From Bubalus kerabau (Eukaryota > Chordata > Mammalia > Artiodactyla > Bovidae), in assembly GCF_029407905.1 (NCBI RefSeq), contig NC_073628.1, positions 91,880,501 to 91,944,500 of the forward strand: DNA of 64,000 nt. Reading direction: 5' to 3'. The notes under the pieces are model-generated. The model had not been told where the DNA came from. It saw only the letters and a list, made by a program, of their open reading frames with translations, and ran no database searches. Shown one piece after another: positions 11,141-24,015 of this stretch. The number at the start of each line of letters is the position of its first letter. Positions within the stretch are counted from its first letter, which is position 1. The position numbers and the translations under genes were made by a program.

Positions 11141-14093
11141 ATGCTACTTACTGGAAATCAGTGGAGAAATAACTCCAGAAAGAATAAAGGGATGGAGCCA
11201 AAGCAAAAACCATACCCAGTTGTGGATATGACTGGTGATAGAAGCAAGGTCCGATGCTGTAAAGAGCAATATTGCATAGGACCTGGAATTTTAGGTCCAT
11301 GAATCAAGGCATATTGGAAGTAGTCAAACAGGAGATGTCAAGAGTGAATGTTGACATTCTAGGAATCAGCAAACTGAAATGGACTGGAATGGGTGCATTT
11401 AACTCAGATGACCATTATATCTACTACTGTGGGCAGGTAGAAGAAATGGAGTAGCCATCACGATCAATAAAAGAGTCTGAAATGCAGTACTTGGATGCAA
11501 TCTCAAAAATGACAGAATGATCTCTGTTCGTTTCCAAGGCAAACCACTCAATATCACAGTAATCCAAGTCTATGCCCCAACCAGTAACGCTGAAGAAGCT
11601 GAAGTTGAACAGTTCTATGAAGACCTACAAGACCTTTTAGAACTAACACCCAAAAAAGATGTCCTTTTCATTATAGGGGACTGGAATGCAAAAGTAGGAA
11701 GTCAAGAAACACCTGGGGTAACAGGCAAATTTGGCCTTGGAATATGGAATGAAGCAGGGCAAAGGCTAATAGAGTTTTGCCAAGAGAATGCACTGGTCAT
11801 AGCAAACACCCTCTTCCAACAACACAAGACTCTACACATGGACATCACCAGATGGTCAACACTGATATCAAATTGATTATATTCTTTGCAGCCAAAGATG
11901 GAGAAGCTCTATACAGTCAGCAAAAACAAGACCGGGAGCTGACTGTGGCTCAGATCATGAACTCCTTATTGCCAAATTCAGACTTAAATTGAAGAAAGTA
12001 GGGAAAACCACTAGACCATTCAGGTATGACCTAAATCAAATTCCTTATGATTATACACTGGAAGTGAGAAATAGATTTAAGGAACTAGATCTGATAGACA
12101 GGGTGCCTGATGAACTATGGACAGAGGTTCATGACATTGTACAGGAGACAGGGATCAAGACCAGCCCCATGGAAAAGAAATGCAAAAAAGCAAAACAGCT
12201 ATCTGGAGAGGCCTTACAAATAACTGTGTAAAGAAGAGAAGCAAAAAGCAAAGGAGAAAAGGAAAAATATAAGCATCTGAATGCAGAGTTCCAAAGAATA
12301 GCAAGGAGAGATAAGAAAGCCTTCCTCAGCTATCAGTGCAAAGAAATAGAGGAAAACAACAGAATGGGAAAGACTAGAGATTTCTTCAAGAAAATTAGAG
12401 ATACCAAGGGAACATTTCATGCAAAGATGGGCTCGATAAAGGACAGAAATGGTATGGACATAACAGAAGCAGTAGATATTAAGAAAAGGTGGCAAGAATA
12501 TACAGAAGAACTGTACAAAAAAGATCTTCATGACCCAGATAATCATGATGGTGTGATCACTCACCTAGAAACAGACATCCTGGAACATGAAGTCAAGTGG
12601 GCCTTAGAAAGCATCACTACGAACAAAGATAGTGGAGGTGATGGAATTTCAGTTTAGCTATTTCAAATCTTCAAAGATGATGCTGTGAAAGTGCTGCACT
12701 CAATATGCCAGCAAATTTGGAAACCTCAGCAGTGGCCACAGGACTGGAAAAGGGCAGTTTTCATTCCAATCCTAAAGAAAGGCAATGCCAAAGAATGCTC
12801 AAACTACCACACAATTGCACTCATCTCACACGCTAGTAAAGTAATGCTCAAAATTCTCCAAGCCAGGCTTCAGCAATATGTGAACCATGAACTTCCAAAT
12901 GTTCAAGCTGGTTTTAGAAAAGGCAGAGGAACCAGAGATCAAATTGCCAACATCTGCTGGATCATGGAAAAAGGAAGAGAGTTCAAGAAAAACATCTATT
13001 TCTGCTTTATTGACTATGCCAAAGCCTTTGACTGTGTGGGTCACAATAAACTGTGAGAAATTCTGAAAGAGATGGGAATACCAGACCACCTGATCTGCCT
13101 CTTGAGAAACCTGTATGCAGGTCAGGAAGCAACAGTTTGAACTGGACATGGAACAACAGACTGGTTCCAAATAGGAAAAGGAGTACATCAAAGCTGTATA
13201 TTGTCACCCTGCTTATTTAACTTACATGCAGAGTACATCATGAGAAACGCTGGGCTGGAAGAAGCATAAGCTGGAATCAAGATTGCCGTGATAAATATCA
13301 ATAACCTCAGATAGGCAGATGCCACCACCCTTATGGCAGAAAGTGAAGAGGAACTAAAAAGCCTCTTGATGAAAGTGAAAGAGAAGAGTGAAAAAGTTGG
13401 CTTAAAGCTCAACATTCAGAAAACAAAGATCATGGCATCCGGTCCCATCACTTTATGGGAAATAGATGGGGAAACAGTGGAAACAGTGTCAGACTTTATT
13501 TTGGGGGGCTCCAAAATCACTGCAGATGGTGACTGCAGCCATGAAATTAAAAGACGCTTACTCCTTGGAAGGAAAGTTATGACCAACCTAGATAGCATAT
13601 TCAAAAGCAGAGACATTACTTTGCTAACAAAGGTCCGTCTAGTCAAGGCTATGGTTTTTCCTGTGGTCACGTATGGATATGAGAGTTGGACTGTGAAAAA
13701 AGCTGAGTGCCAAAGAATTGATGCTTTTGAAGTGTGGTGTTGGAGAAGACTCTTGAGAGTCCCTTGGACTGCAAGGAGATCCAACCAGTCCATTCTAAAG
13801 GAGATCAGTCCTGGGTGTTCATTGGAAGGACTGATGCTAAAGCTGAAACTCTAATACTTTGGCCACCTCATGCGAAGAGTTGACTCATTTGAAAAGACTG
13901 ATTCTGGGAGGATTAGGGGCAGGAGGAGAAGGGAAAGACAGAGGATCAGATGGCTGGATGGCATCACCAACTCGATGGACATGAGTTTGGGTGAACTCTG
14001 GGAGTTGGTGATGGACAGGGAGGCCAGGTGTGCTGTGATTCATGGGGTTGCAAATAGTCGGACTCGACTCAGTGACTGAACTGAGCTGAACTG
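11141..14093 (+). mobile_element. BovB (RTE-clade) LINE, nearly full length, inactive
   Basis: About 2.95 kb, plus strand. An APE-type endonuclease region shows VYAPT and GDWNAKVG (11,676-11,699). The reverse transcriptase region shows QAGFRKGRGTRDQI and the motif A block FIDYAKAFD (13,006-13,032). The reading frame is broken by stops, for example TAG at 12,655-12,657 and TGA at 13,054-13,056, and by a frame change around 11,450-11,520. The catalytic YADD is destroyed: Tyr is now a stop (13,312-13,314) and the second Asp is Ala (13,321-13,323). The 3' end has the ACTGA-type tail. It is flanked by a 10-bp duplication, agtattccat, and lies inside an L1. It is a dead relic, antisense to F5. Confidence 0.93.
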
Positions 14094-14103
14094 AGTATTC
14101 CAT
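14094..14103 (+). repeat. Target-site duplication of the BovB, right copy
   Basis: agtattccat, after which the interrupted L1 resumes (tgtatgtatg...). Confidence 0.85.
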
Positions 14104-14690
14104 TGTATGTATGTATAGATAGATAGATGTACATACACCACATCTTTATGCATTCTGTCAATGGACATTTAGATTGCTTCCATGGCTTGGGTATTGCAAA
14201 TAGTGCCTGTATGAATATTAGGGTACATGTATCTTTTCAAATTAGAGGTTTATGTGGATATATGTCCAAAGTAGGATTGCTATATCATATGGCAACTCTA
14301 TTTTTAGTTTTTTGAGGAGCCTCTCTTCTGTGTTTCATAGTGGCTGCACCAGTCTACACTTCCACCAACAGTGTAAGTGGGTTCCCTTTTCTCTAAACCC
14401 TCTCTAGCATTTGTTAGTTGTAAACTTTTTGCCACTTTGACCTGGGTGAGGTGATAGCTCATTGTAGTTTTGATTTGCATTTCTCTGATAATTAGTGATG
14501 TTGAGCACCTTTTCATGTGCCTGTTGGCCACTTGTACATTTTCTTTGGAAAAATGTTTATTTAGGTCTGCCCATTTTTTGACTTTTTTTTTTTTTTTTGT
14601 CATTGAGTTGTATGAGCTGTCTATACATTTTGGAGATTGCAGATATTTTTGCAAATATTTTCTCCCAGTCCATAAGTAAGATATATTCAG
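14104..14690 (-). mobile_element. L1 LINE, minus strand, part 2 (split by BovB)
   Basis: It continues the copy at 10,690-11,140 in register: ggatatatgtccaaagtagg near 14,256, then the ccaacagtgtaagtgggttc block. It includes a GTAT/GATA microsatellite at 14,106-14,130. Confidence 0.8.
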
Positions 14691-15464
14691 TCGCCTGTTA
14701 GCATGGGTTGTAAGTACATTCACATCTACTTATATACTGTTTCACTCTGTGTTTCCTGTCTTTCCGACTGATGCCACTCTGAGCCCTTTATCACATCTCT
14801 ACCATCTGATTATCACAATTCTTTCCCCAGAGTCTCAGAGTCTAGCAGTCGAGTTGTTCTTGTGATTATGAAATGTATCTACCCTCTGAAGTTTACATGC
14901 TTTACCTCAGTCCTTTGTGTACCTAGAAGGCCCACCAGTAAGACTTTCATGTATTCAACTTTCCATACTGGCGGGAGATGGGGGAGGATCTAGAAATGGT
15001 CTTCCTTTTTGAAGAAAGGGAACTGTGATGCTCAAGAGTAAAAGCAGAGCAGAGGGTTGGGTGGCATTTTCAGCAACAAAAGGAAGATGTGGCTAGAGAT
15101 GGAGCAAGTGAGGACAGGAAGGGCAGAGGTCAATGTTGGACAGCAAGAGGGAAGAGCAGTTTCTGCTGAGGAATTCCTCATTTAATTAGGTGACAGTTTC
15201 ACATCATCGACTGATACCAGAATTTCTCTTTGGGATTCAGTTATCTTTGTTTAGTACAACAGTCAATAAATTCCTTGAGGTGGAAGGTAAGACCATTAGA
15301 GTGTAAATATGAGTAGAAATTAAGGATCAGAGAAAAGGGCTAAAATGTTTAACATGATGGAGCAAAAGGCCAGTGGAAACTACTATAACTGAAATGACTG
15401 GGAAAACAAATGGTTTTCTTTTCTTCCCCTCCCCCTTTCCTGTTCCTTTTCTTCTCCTCTTTAT

Positions 15465-16560
15465 TCCTCCCCCCTTCTCTCTCTCCCTCACCCTTTCATC
15501 ATCTTTACCAAGGTATAAATTACAAACAATGCAATTCACCAATTTTAAGTACGGTATTTGCTGAATTTGGATAAATATGTACAGTTCTATAGCTACCATC
15601 ACTATGGAGGTCCAGAACAATTCCATCACTCCAAGAAGTTTCCATGTACCATTTGTAGTCAATACCTTCCCCTACTCTCTGGACACAGGCAACTGCTGAT
15701 TTGCTTTCTGTCTCTCTGTTTTGCTTTCCTGTGTTCTCATATAAATGGAATGATGCATCCATTTTGTTTGATTTAATTAGTTACTGTGATATACTTTCCA
15801 TCCTTTACTTTTTATCTATCTTTGTTTTCAAAGTAGATTTCTTGAGTTCAGCATCAAGTTGGGTGTTGCTTTCAATTCAGTCTTAAAAGCTATCTCTTAG
15901 TTGTAGTGTTCTTCCCATTTGCTTTTAATATAATTATTGATATGCTTAGGTTTAAATCTACCATCCCGCTATTGTTTTCTATTTGCCCATCTGGCTTTTG
16001 TTCATTATTTTCTTTTCTTTCCTACTTTCTTTTGGATTAATTGAGTATTTTTAACATTTCCTTTTTACCTCCACTATTGGCTTTTTAGCTTTACTTTATT
16101 TGCAGTGCCCTTCAGTTCACAGCATACAACTTATCATAGTCTACCTTCAAGTAATACTATAGCATTTTACTTATATTACAAGAAACTTGCAATAGTATAT
16201 TTCCATTTTTGTCCTCCCAGCCTTGTGCTGCTTGTCACCTCCATTTTACTTCTACATATATAATATACCCCATAATAATCTGTCATTATTCTTTGCTCAA
16301 ATTTAGATAATCAATTATCAATTAAAAACAAGAAAAAATTTTCTCTATGCTTGTCCATTTCTGGAACTTGTATTCCTTCTTGTGACTCCAAGAATCTCTC
16401 TGATATAACCGTTTTCTGACTAAAGCATTTCTTTTAACTTTTTTTTCTCTGGTTTGCTAATGAGAAATTGTTTCTGCTTTCTTTGTCTAAAACAGTCTTT
16501 ATTTTGCCTGCATTTTAAAGGATATTTTTACTTGGTATTGAATACCAAGTGGACAGACCA
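15465..16560 (-). mobile_element. Old mammalian L1 (L1M-like) remnant
   Basis: The stretch from aaggtataaattacaaacaa (15,510) through the caggcaactgctgatttgct block matches the reverse complement of ancient L1M elements. The boundary at the right is uncertain. Confidence 0.5.
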
Positions 16561-16601
16561 TCCCCATCTGCCCTTATCCAGTACTTTAAAGATATCTGTC
16601 T

Positions 16602-16828
16602 TCCCTGGTGGCTCAGATGGTAAAAAATCTGCCTACAATGTGGGAGACCCCAGTTGGATCCCTGGGTCAGGAAGATCCCCTGGAGAAGGAAATGGCAACC
16701 CACTCCAGTATTCTTGCCAGGAGAATTCCATGGACAGAGGAGTCTGGTGGGCTACAGTCCATGGGATCGCAGAGTCAGACACGACTAAGTGGCAAAGAGT
16801 CAGACACGACTGAGTGGCACACACACAA
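16602..16828 (+). mobile_element. Bov-tA SINE with duplicated 3' end
   Basis: The last segment is repeated: agtcagacacgactaagtgg is followed by agtcagacacgactgagtgg, about 30 bp apart. Confidence 0.88.
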
Positions 16829-17099
16829 CTATCTTCTGGCTTGCACTATTTCCAGTGATATGTGCTACCATTCTATTTTTGTCCATCCATGACATTTTCC
16901 CTCTATTTTGAACATTTTCTCTTCATCACTGGTTTTTATTTGATTATGATATGCCTTGTTGTACTTTTATTCACATTTCTTCTTGCTTTTGTCAACCTCC
17001 CTGAATTTGTAAGATTATGGTTTTCATCACAGTTGGAAAGCTTATAGCCACTATTTCTGTGAATATTTTTTTCTGTCCTTTTCTTTTCTAGGATTCCAA

Positions 17100-17325
17100 T
17101 TAGTTAACGCCTGAACAACATGGTTTACACTACGCAGGAACACTAATAATGGTTTTTTTTTTCCCCCCCAAAAATATCTACTACATTACAACACCATTCA
17201 TGGTTAGTTGAATCTGCAGATGCAGAACCACAGATAAAGAGGACAGACAAAAGTTACACATGGATTTTCAAATATGTGGAGGGTCAGTACCCCAATCCAT
17301 ACATTATTTAAGGGTTAACTGTACA
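17100..17325. mobile_element. Tigger-like (pogo clade) DNA transposon remnant
   Basis: The left end tagttaacgcctgaacaaca and the right end aagggttaactgta are inverted repeats of the Tigger type. The interior is short and non-coding. Confidence 0.6.
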
Positions 17326-17333
17326 CATATGTC

Positions 17334-17360
17334 AGATCATGACTGAGTGACTGAACTGAA
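17334..17360 (+). mobile_element. Tiny BovB/Bov-A 3' end remnant
   Basis: A short stretch ending actgagtgactgaactgaac looks like the last bases of a BovB or Bov-A element with nothing else preserved. Confidence 0.45.
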
Positions 17361-17656
17361 CATATATTCACTCTTTAGATTTTCTTCTGATACAGGTTAT
17401 CCCAGAATACTCACTCAATTTTCCTATAGTATAGAGTAGGTCCTTTTGGTAATCTATCGTATATATAGTAGTGTGTATGTGTTCTTTTTCTGGATCTGTT
17501 TCTAATTATTCAGGGTTTTTTTTTAATTATGGGTAATGATTTTCCTGATTTTTCGAATATGTTAATTTTTATTAACATTGTGAGTTTTACATGTTGGTTT
17601 TGAGATTTTGTTACCTTCTTGTAATAAGCATTGGATTCTATGTTGCACATGGATTG

Positions 17657-18490
17657 TTGTTATTCAGTTGCTAAGTCATGTCTGACTCTTTGCAACCCCA
17701 TGGACTGCGACACCACAGGCTTGCCTGTCCTTCACTATTTCCTGGAGCAGTGTGTTGATGCCATCCAACCATCTCATCCTCTGTCATCTCCTTCTCCTCC
17801 TGCCCCCAATTCTTCCCAGCATCAGGGTCTTTTCCCATGACTCAGCTCTTCACATAAGGTGGCCAAAGTATTGGAGTTTCAGCTTCAGCATCACTCCTTC
17901 CAATGAACATTCAGGGCTGATTTCCTTTAGAATTGACTGGTTTGATCTCCATGCAGTCCAAGGGACTCTCAAGAGTCTTTCCCAGCACCACAATTTGAAA
18001 GCATCAATTCTTTGGTGCTCAGCCTTCTTTATGGTTCATCTCTCACATCCATACATGACTACTGGAAAAAACATAGCTTTGACTATATGGACCTTTGTTG
18101 GCAAAGTGATATCTCTGCTTTTTAATATGCTGTCTAGTCTGTCATAGCTTTTCTTCCAAGGAGCAAGCATCTTTTAATTTCATGGCTGCAGTCACCATTC
18201 ACAATGATTTTGCAGCCCAAGAATATAAAGTCTATCACTGTTTCCATTGTTTCCCCATCTATTTGCCATGAAGTGATGGGACTGTACACCATGATCTTAG
18301 TTTTTTGAATGTTGAGTTTTAAGCCAGCTTTTGCATTCTCCTCTTTTGCCCTCATCAAGAGGCTCTATAGTTCTCTTCACTTTCTGCCATTAGAGTGGTA
18401 TCACCTGCATATCTGAGGTTGTTGATATTTCTCCTGAAAATTTTGATTCTAGCTTGTGAGTCATCCAGCCCAGCATTTCACATGATGTAC
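17657..18490 (-). mobile_element. BovB 3' fragment, 5'-truncated
   Basis: Reverse complement of the last 0.85 kb of BovB: the 3' tail is at about 17,657 and the RT/C-terminal part reaches 18,490. The LKLNIQKTKIMV segment is readable on the minus strand. It lies immediately before a second minus-strand BovB. Confidence 0.88.
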
Positions 18491-18565
18491 TTACTTGTAC
18501 TTCCTTTGATACTTTCAAGCTTATTTTTAAAGCTTTGTCATCTCCCAAAAAGCCTATAGCCTAGA

Positions 18566-20272
18566 CTCAATTCAGTTCAGTTGAATTCAGTTGCTCAGTT
18601 GTGTCCAACTCTTTGCGACCCCATGGACTGCAGCATGCCAGGACTCCCTGTCCATCACCAACTCCCTGAGTTTACTCAAACTCATGTCCATTGAGTTGGT
18701 GATACCATCCAACCATCTCATCCTCTGTCATACCCTTTTCCTCCTACCTTCAATCTTTCCCAGCATCAGGGTCTTTTCAAATGAGTCAGTTCTTCGCATC
18801 AGGTGGCCAAAGTATTGGAGTTTCAGCTTCAGCATCAGTCCTTCCAATGAACACCCAGGACTGATCTCCTTTAGGATGGACTGGTTGGATCTCCTTGCAG
18901 TCCAAGGGACTCTCAAGAGTTTTCTCCAACACCACAGTTCAAAAGCATCAATTCTTTGGCGCTCAGCTTTCTTCACAGTCCAACTCTCACATCCATACAC
19001 GACCACTGGAAAAACCATAGCCTTGACTAGATGGACCTTTGTTGGCAAAGTAATGTCTCTGCTTTTTAATGCTGTCTAGGTTGGTCATAACTTTTCTTCC
19101 AAGGAGTTAGCATCTTTTAATTTCATGGCTGTAGTCACCATCTGCAGTGATTTTTGGAGCTCCCAAAAATAAAGTCTGTCACTGTTTCTACTCTTTCCCC
19201 ATCTATTTGCCATGAAGGGATGGGACATCTAGATGCCATGGCATCTAGATGCCATGATCTTAGTTTTCTGAATGTTGAGCTTTAAGCCAACTTTTTCACT
19301 CTCCTCTTTCACTTTCATCAAGAGGCGCTTTAGTTCTTTGCTTTCTGCCATAAGGGTGGTGTCATCTGCATATCTGAGGTTATTGATATTTCTCCTGGCA
19401 ATCTTGATTCCAGCTTGTGCTTCTTCCAGCCCAGCGTTTCTCATGATGTATTCTGCATATACGTCAAATAAGCAGGGTGACAATATACAGCCTTGACGTA
19501 CTCCTTTTCCTATTTGGAACCAGTCTGTTGTTCCATGTCCAGTTCTAACTGCAAGGAGATCCAACCAGTCCATTCTGAAGGAGATCAGTCCTGGGATTTC
19601 TTTGGAAGAAATGATGCTAAAGCTGAAACTCCAGTACTTTGGCCACCTCATGCGAAGAGCTGACTCATTGGAAAAGACTCTGATGCTGGGAAGGATTGGG
19701 GGCAGCAGGAGAAGGGGACGACAGAGGATGAGATGGCTGGATGGCATCACTGACTCAATGGACATGAGTCTGGGTGAACTCCGGGAGTTGGTGATGGACA
19801 GGGAGGCCTGGCGTGCTGCGATTCATGGGGTCACAAAGAGTCGGACATGACTGAGTGACTGAACTGAACTGAACTGAACTGTTGCTTCCTGACCTGCATA
19901 CAGATTTCTCATGAGGCAGGTAATGTGGTCTGGTATTCCCATCTTTTTAAGAATTTTCCACAGTTTGTTGTGATCCACACAGTCAAAGGCTTTGGCATAG
20001 TCAATAAATCAGAAATAGATGTTTTTCTGGAACTCTCTTGCTTTTTCGATAATCCAACGGATGTTGGCAATTTGATCTCTGGTTCCTCTGCCTTTTCTAA
20101 AACCAGCTTGAACATCTGGAAGTCCATGGTTCCTGTACTGTTGAAGTCTGGCTTGGAGAATTTTGAGCATTATTTTACTAGCATGTGAAATGAGTACAAT
20201 TGTACAGTAGTTTGAGCATTCTTGGCATTGCCTTTCTTTGTGATTGAAATGAAAACTGACCTTTTCCAGTCC
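18566..20272 (-). mobile_element. BovB 3' fragment, 5'-truncated, with a nested insert
   Basis: Minus-strand BovB of about 1.4 kb net, ending inside the RT domain at 20,272. It is interrupted at 19,551-19,880 by another BovB tail in the opposite direction. On the minus strand, NLRYADDTTLMAE is readable, so the catalytic YADD is intact here although the element is truncated. A small 16-bp duplication at 19,226-19,255 creates a perfect palindrome. Confidence 0.9.
19551..19880 (+). mobile_element. BovB 3' tail nested inside an opposite-strand BovB
   Basis: About 330 bp, from gcaaggagatccaacc to the (gaact)n tail at 19,861-19,880. The host BovB stops at agttctaact on the left and resumes at gttgcttcc on the right. 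Only four to five duplicated bases can be seen because the tail resembles the target. Confidence 0.85.
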
Positions 20273-21349
20273 ATTGTCCAATTTCTGTTCCCGCTGGTGA
20301 TTCTACCCAATGCCCATTTATTAGGAAGTCTTTTTCACTTTTGGTAGTGGGAACATACACTACTCCTGATCCTGTGTGTGGTCTAGGGATTGTTCTGTTT
20401 GTTTCTCTTTAGTGATATTTTCCTTACCCTTAATATTTTCCTCTTGTGCATATTAGTATAATAGTTAGCTGAAGACTTGAGAGGACCGTTCACTGGATTC
20501 TCACAAGTACTTTCTCTGTGTCTACACCATTTTCTCTAGGACTCTGCACTACAAATCATAAGTTCCAATCACTATGAAGTCTAAATCAAGTAAAGTTTGT
20601 TTCTTCAATTCAGAGAGAATGCTGGGCTCTATTTCATTTCACCCTCATTGTGCTATGCCCTGGAGACTGTCTCCAGGCAGAGGGCCCATCTCATTCTCTT
20701 GTGGATCATTCTCTCACAGTGTCTCTTGTTCAGTATCTGAAAACTGTTCTTTCATCTGTTTTGTCTACCTGACTGTTAAGCAAAAGGATAAATCTGTTCC
20801 CTCGTGTCCAGGAGCTGGAGTCTGAGATGCTGAATTTCTATAAGAAATATTTTATGTTGTCTCAGTATCAGCTTCCCTTGTTTAACTGCACATCATCAGG
20901 AAAATATATTCCACTCAGAAACACTCGTGTGAATTGGCATGATATCAGCATATATTTGGGCTCTCCAGATGGGTGTGGGAAACAGCACCTGCACTCATCA
21001 GCAGTGGGACATTCAGCTGCTGCAGGAGCATGTACTGCTGTACCACATGAGGTTCTAAGCATGAAAATCATAAGATAGAAGAGTTGAATAGTTATATCTA
21101 GATTTACTGACCTGCTTTCCACAGGACACCATTCAGTGTATGAAAGACAATGTAACCAAATGAAATAATAATATAGTCATGATTTCATTTGCCTTAGGGA
21201 TAAGAAATAAAGATGTACTTTAATACCCTCAGAAGCTGCCAGTTTATTGTTGATGATTAAGCTTATCTCATAGGGGGAAAAAAAAGACTAGTTGTGGATG
21301 GACCATAAAGTCTATTGCAGACAGGAAACTGAATCAGTTACTAGAAGCT

Positions 21350-22290
21350 CAACACAAATCCAACTGTGTCAACTCATTCCATCAAACTTTAAAGGGTTTT
21401 GTCTTACCCACAGGATAAAGACTAAATGTGTTGCTGTGGCAGCTGAAATCATTCATGAGTTTACCCAGTCCGCCTATCCAGTATCATCTCCCTTTATACC
21501 TCTATGCTATCTATATTTTATAATCCACAGCAATGTACTATCTCTAAAATATACTCCAAGTTTGCACTCTTCTCTGTGTCTCTCTACAGCCATCACTGTA
21601 GGACAAGGCTAGACTTGAGAATTAGCCTGTTAACTGGTCATTGGGATTCTGCCATAAGAGGAACCCCACAATCTATTTCCCAGCCTGTAGACAGAAGGAT
21701 CTCTTAAAACCGCAGATCTTTCTTTGCCATGTTCCTGCTTAAAATCCTGACAGTGACCTCTTATTTCTCAAAATCCCTAACAGCAACCACAGGTCCATTT
21801 ATCATCTAGCCCTCTTTTCTCTCCATTCTCAACATGTGTGACTTTTCTCCTTGTTTACTGTGTATCAGTCACACTTGGACCATCTTTTAGTTTCCCAGAC
21901 ATGCCAAATTGTGGCCAAGCTCAGGATCTTTGCAGATATTATTCCCTTTGCCTAGAATGTTCTTCCTCCCTTTCTTTCTTTGGGTAAATGTGTGCTCATC
22001 CTTCAGATGTCACCTTAAATGTAAGCTTGCTTCTTCCTTGATTTCTGATTGTACTATGTCTTTTTTTTCTTTTATAGCACTCATCACAATTCATAATTAA
22101 ATATATAATATAATTATATGATTAATTTCTTTTCTTCCTGCTAGATAATAATTAACTGTACCATGCACATTTCTATCACTAGAATATGAACAATTCAAAG
22201 ACAGGTGCTGGATTATACTTCTTTTAGTATCTCTGATGCTTTTACAGTACCTGGCATGGAGAAGGTGCTCAATGAACATATTGAACTCTT
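21350..22290. mobile_element. LINE-2-like remnant
   Basis: gcctagaatgttcttcctcc at 21,951-21,970 and a tail with acctggcatggagaaggtgc at 22,249-22,268 resemble L2. No open frame of note remains. Confidence 0.5.
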
Positions 22291-22450
22291 AAGGTTTAAG
22301 GTTCCTACGGGCTAGAAGCAAGATCATCAAGTCTAAGCTCATGTGTACATCTGTTAGAATTGCGTGATGTTAAACCAAATCAGATATCAACTTTAACTAT
22401 ATGGAGATACTATGTAAGAATCTGGATTGCTCATTTCTGTTAAAGAATAG

Positions 22451-22672
22451 ACACTTCCTGGTAGCTCAGCTGGTAAAGAATCCACCTGCAATGCAGAAGA
22501 CCCCAGTTTGATTCATGGGTCAGGAAGATCCGCTGGAGAAGGGATAGGATTCCCACTCCAGTATTCTTGGGCTTCCCTGGTGGCTCAGCCAGTAAAGAAT
22601 CCACCTGCAATGTGAGAGACCTGAGTTTTATCCCTGGGTTGGGAAGATCCCTGGAGAAGGGATAACAACAAC
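22451..22672 (+). mobile_element. Dimeric SINE (two tRNA-derived heads)
   Basis: Unit 1 ends actccagtattcttg and unit 2 starts gggcttccctggtggctcag at 22,569. Unit 2 lacks the Bov-A body and ends in an (aac)n-like tail. Confidence 0.85.
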
Positions 22673-23889
22673 AAATAAAAGCTAGAGATCAAGGTGACAC
22701 TGGACCAAATTTCTGCATAGAATTTGGCTGGATCTGAGTCCTGGCTGCCCCCTGCAGTTGGACACTGGCTATCTGATCACCAGTCTCTACTGGACTCAGT
22801 TTTTCATTGAATTTCCTTCCTGGCTGCTGTTGGCATCTATGTTTGTGACCCTTGTGCTAGTGAAAAGCTTAACATAGGACTCTTGTATCTTCCCTGCTCC
22901 CATAAAGGATATCCTTTTGACACTGATAACCAATATTTAATAGGTTGAACTTTCATTCTGTTGATAAAAAGGATGTGAGTGTTAAAATTAACAAGAGCTG
23001 AGAAATGTTAAAAGCTGAAATAGCTTCCTGTGAATAATCATATCATTCTAGCCTAAAGCCAAAAGAAAAAAAGAGTTTATGGGGAAGAGTCTCTACTAAT
23101 AAACACAATGAACTACCTCTGGAAAGTTGCAAAACAGCTTTGGTAACAGAGCACAACCAAGACTGATAAGGAGATTTGCCATCTCAGGTCAAACCTTGTC
23201 TATTGACCGGAATTTGCATGGCAAGTTGTTGACTGACGCTATGTTGAATCAAGCATGATGACCCTTATTCAATGCTTAATGCTTTGTGACCTCATGAAGT
23301 GAAAAAATGAAGTTTCTGGACATAATGCTTCCACTGTTCCAACTGTGATTCTACTGTATGAATTTCTCTAGTAGAAAATGGCATTCATAAGCTCTCAAAA
23401 GGATAAAATGTGATATTCTTTGTAGGGTGAGAGAGAACTTTTGAAGTTTTTCCTTTCTTTCTCTGGATAAACATATGCTCAAACTTCAGATATCAACCTA
23501 TATTTCAGCTTATTCATTCCATGATATCTGATATATATAATATAATTTCACAAATAATTAAAATTGATGACACTATAATTAAAATACTTGTGAAATTATA
23601 TGATTAATGGTATCATCTCCCTGCTAGGTTATAGGAGAAAATACATGAGTTTAGGAGCTAGATTTGACATTTCTTGGTTGCACCATTTGCTGTCTGAATT
23701 TGGGGAAATTGCAGCCTCAGTGTTCTCATTCATAACTTAAGATAATGTAATCATTTTCTTGCAATGATAGTTCATTGTTGATGGGTTCTGAGGACTGAAA
23801 AATACATGCAAAATATCTGGCACTTAACCAGTGTTATGGCAACCTGTGCTAATATTTTCGTATTTTGGTTATGTCCTTTCTCAGCTGTT

Positions 23890-24015
23890 TTTTTTTTTTT
23901 TTTTAATTGGAGGATAACTGCTTTACAATATTGTGTTGGATGCTGCTGTATGTGAATCAGTCATAATTATACATATATTCTCTCCCTCTTGAGCCTCCCA
24001 TCCCACTCCTAGGCA
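23890..24015 (-). mobile_element. L1 3' end, minus strand
   Basis: A T-run followed by attggaggataactgcttta is the reverse complement of a ruminant L1 3' terminus with its poly-A. Confidence 0.65.

Noticed and set aside
11272..14079. Chain of ORFs with endonuclease and reverse transcriptase motifs as a host gene
   Set aside because: They are one BovB retrotransposon broken by stops and a frame change, with a target-site duplication and a dead YADD.
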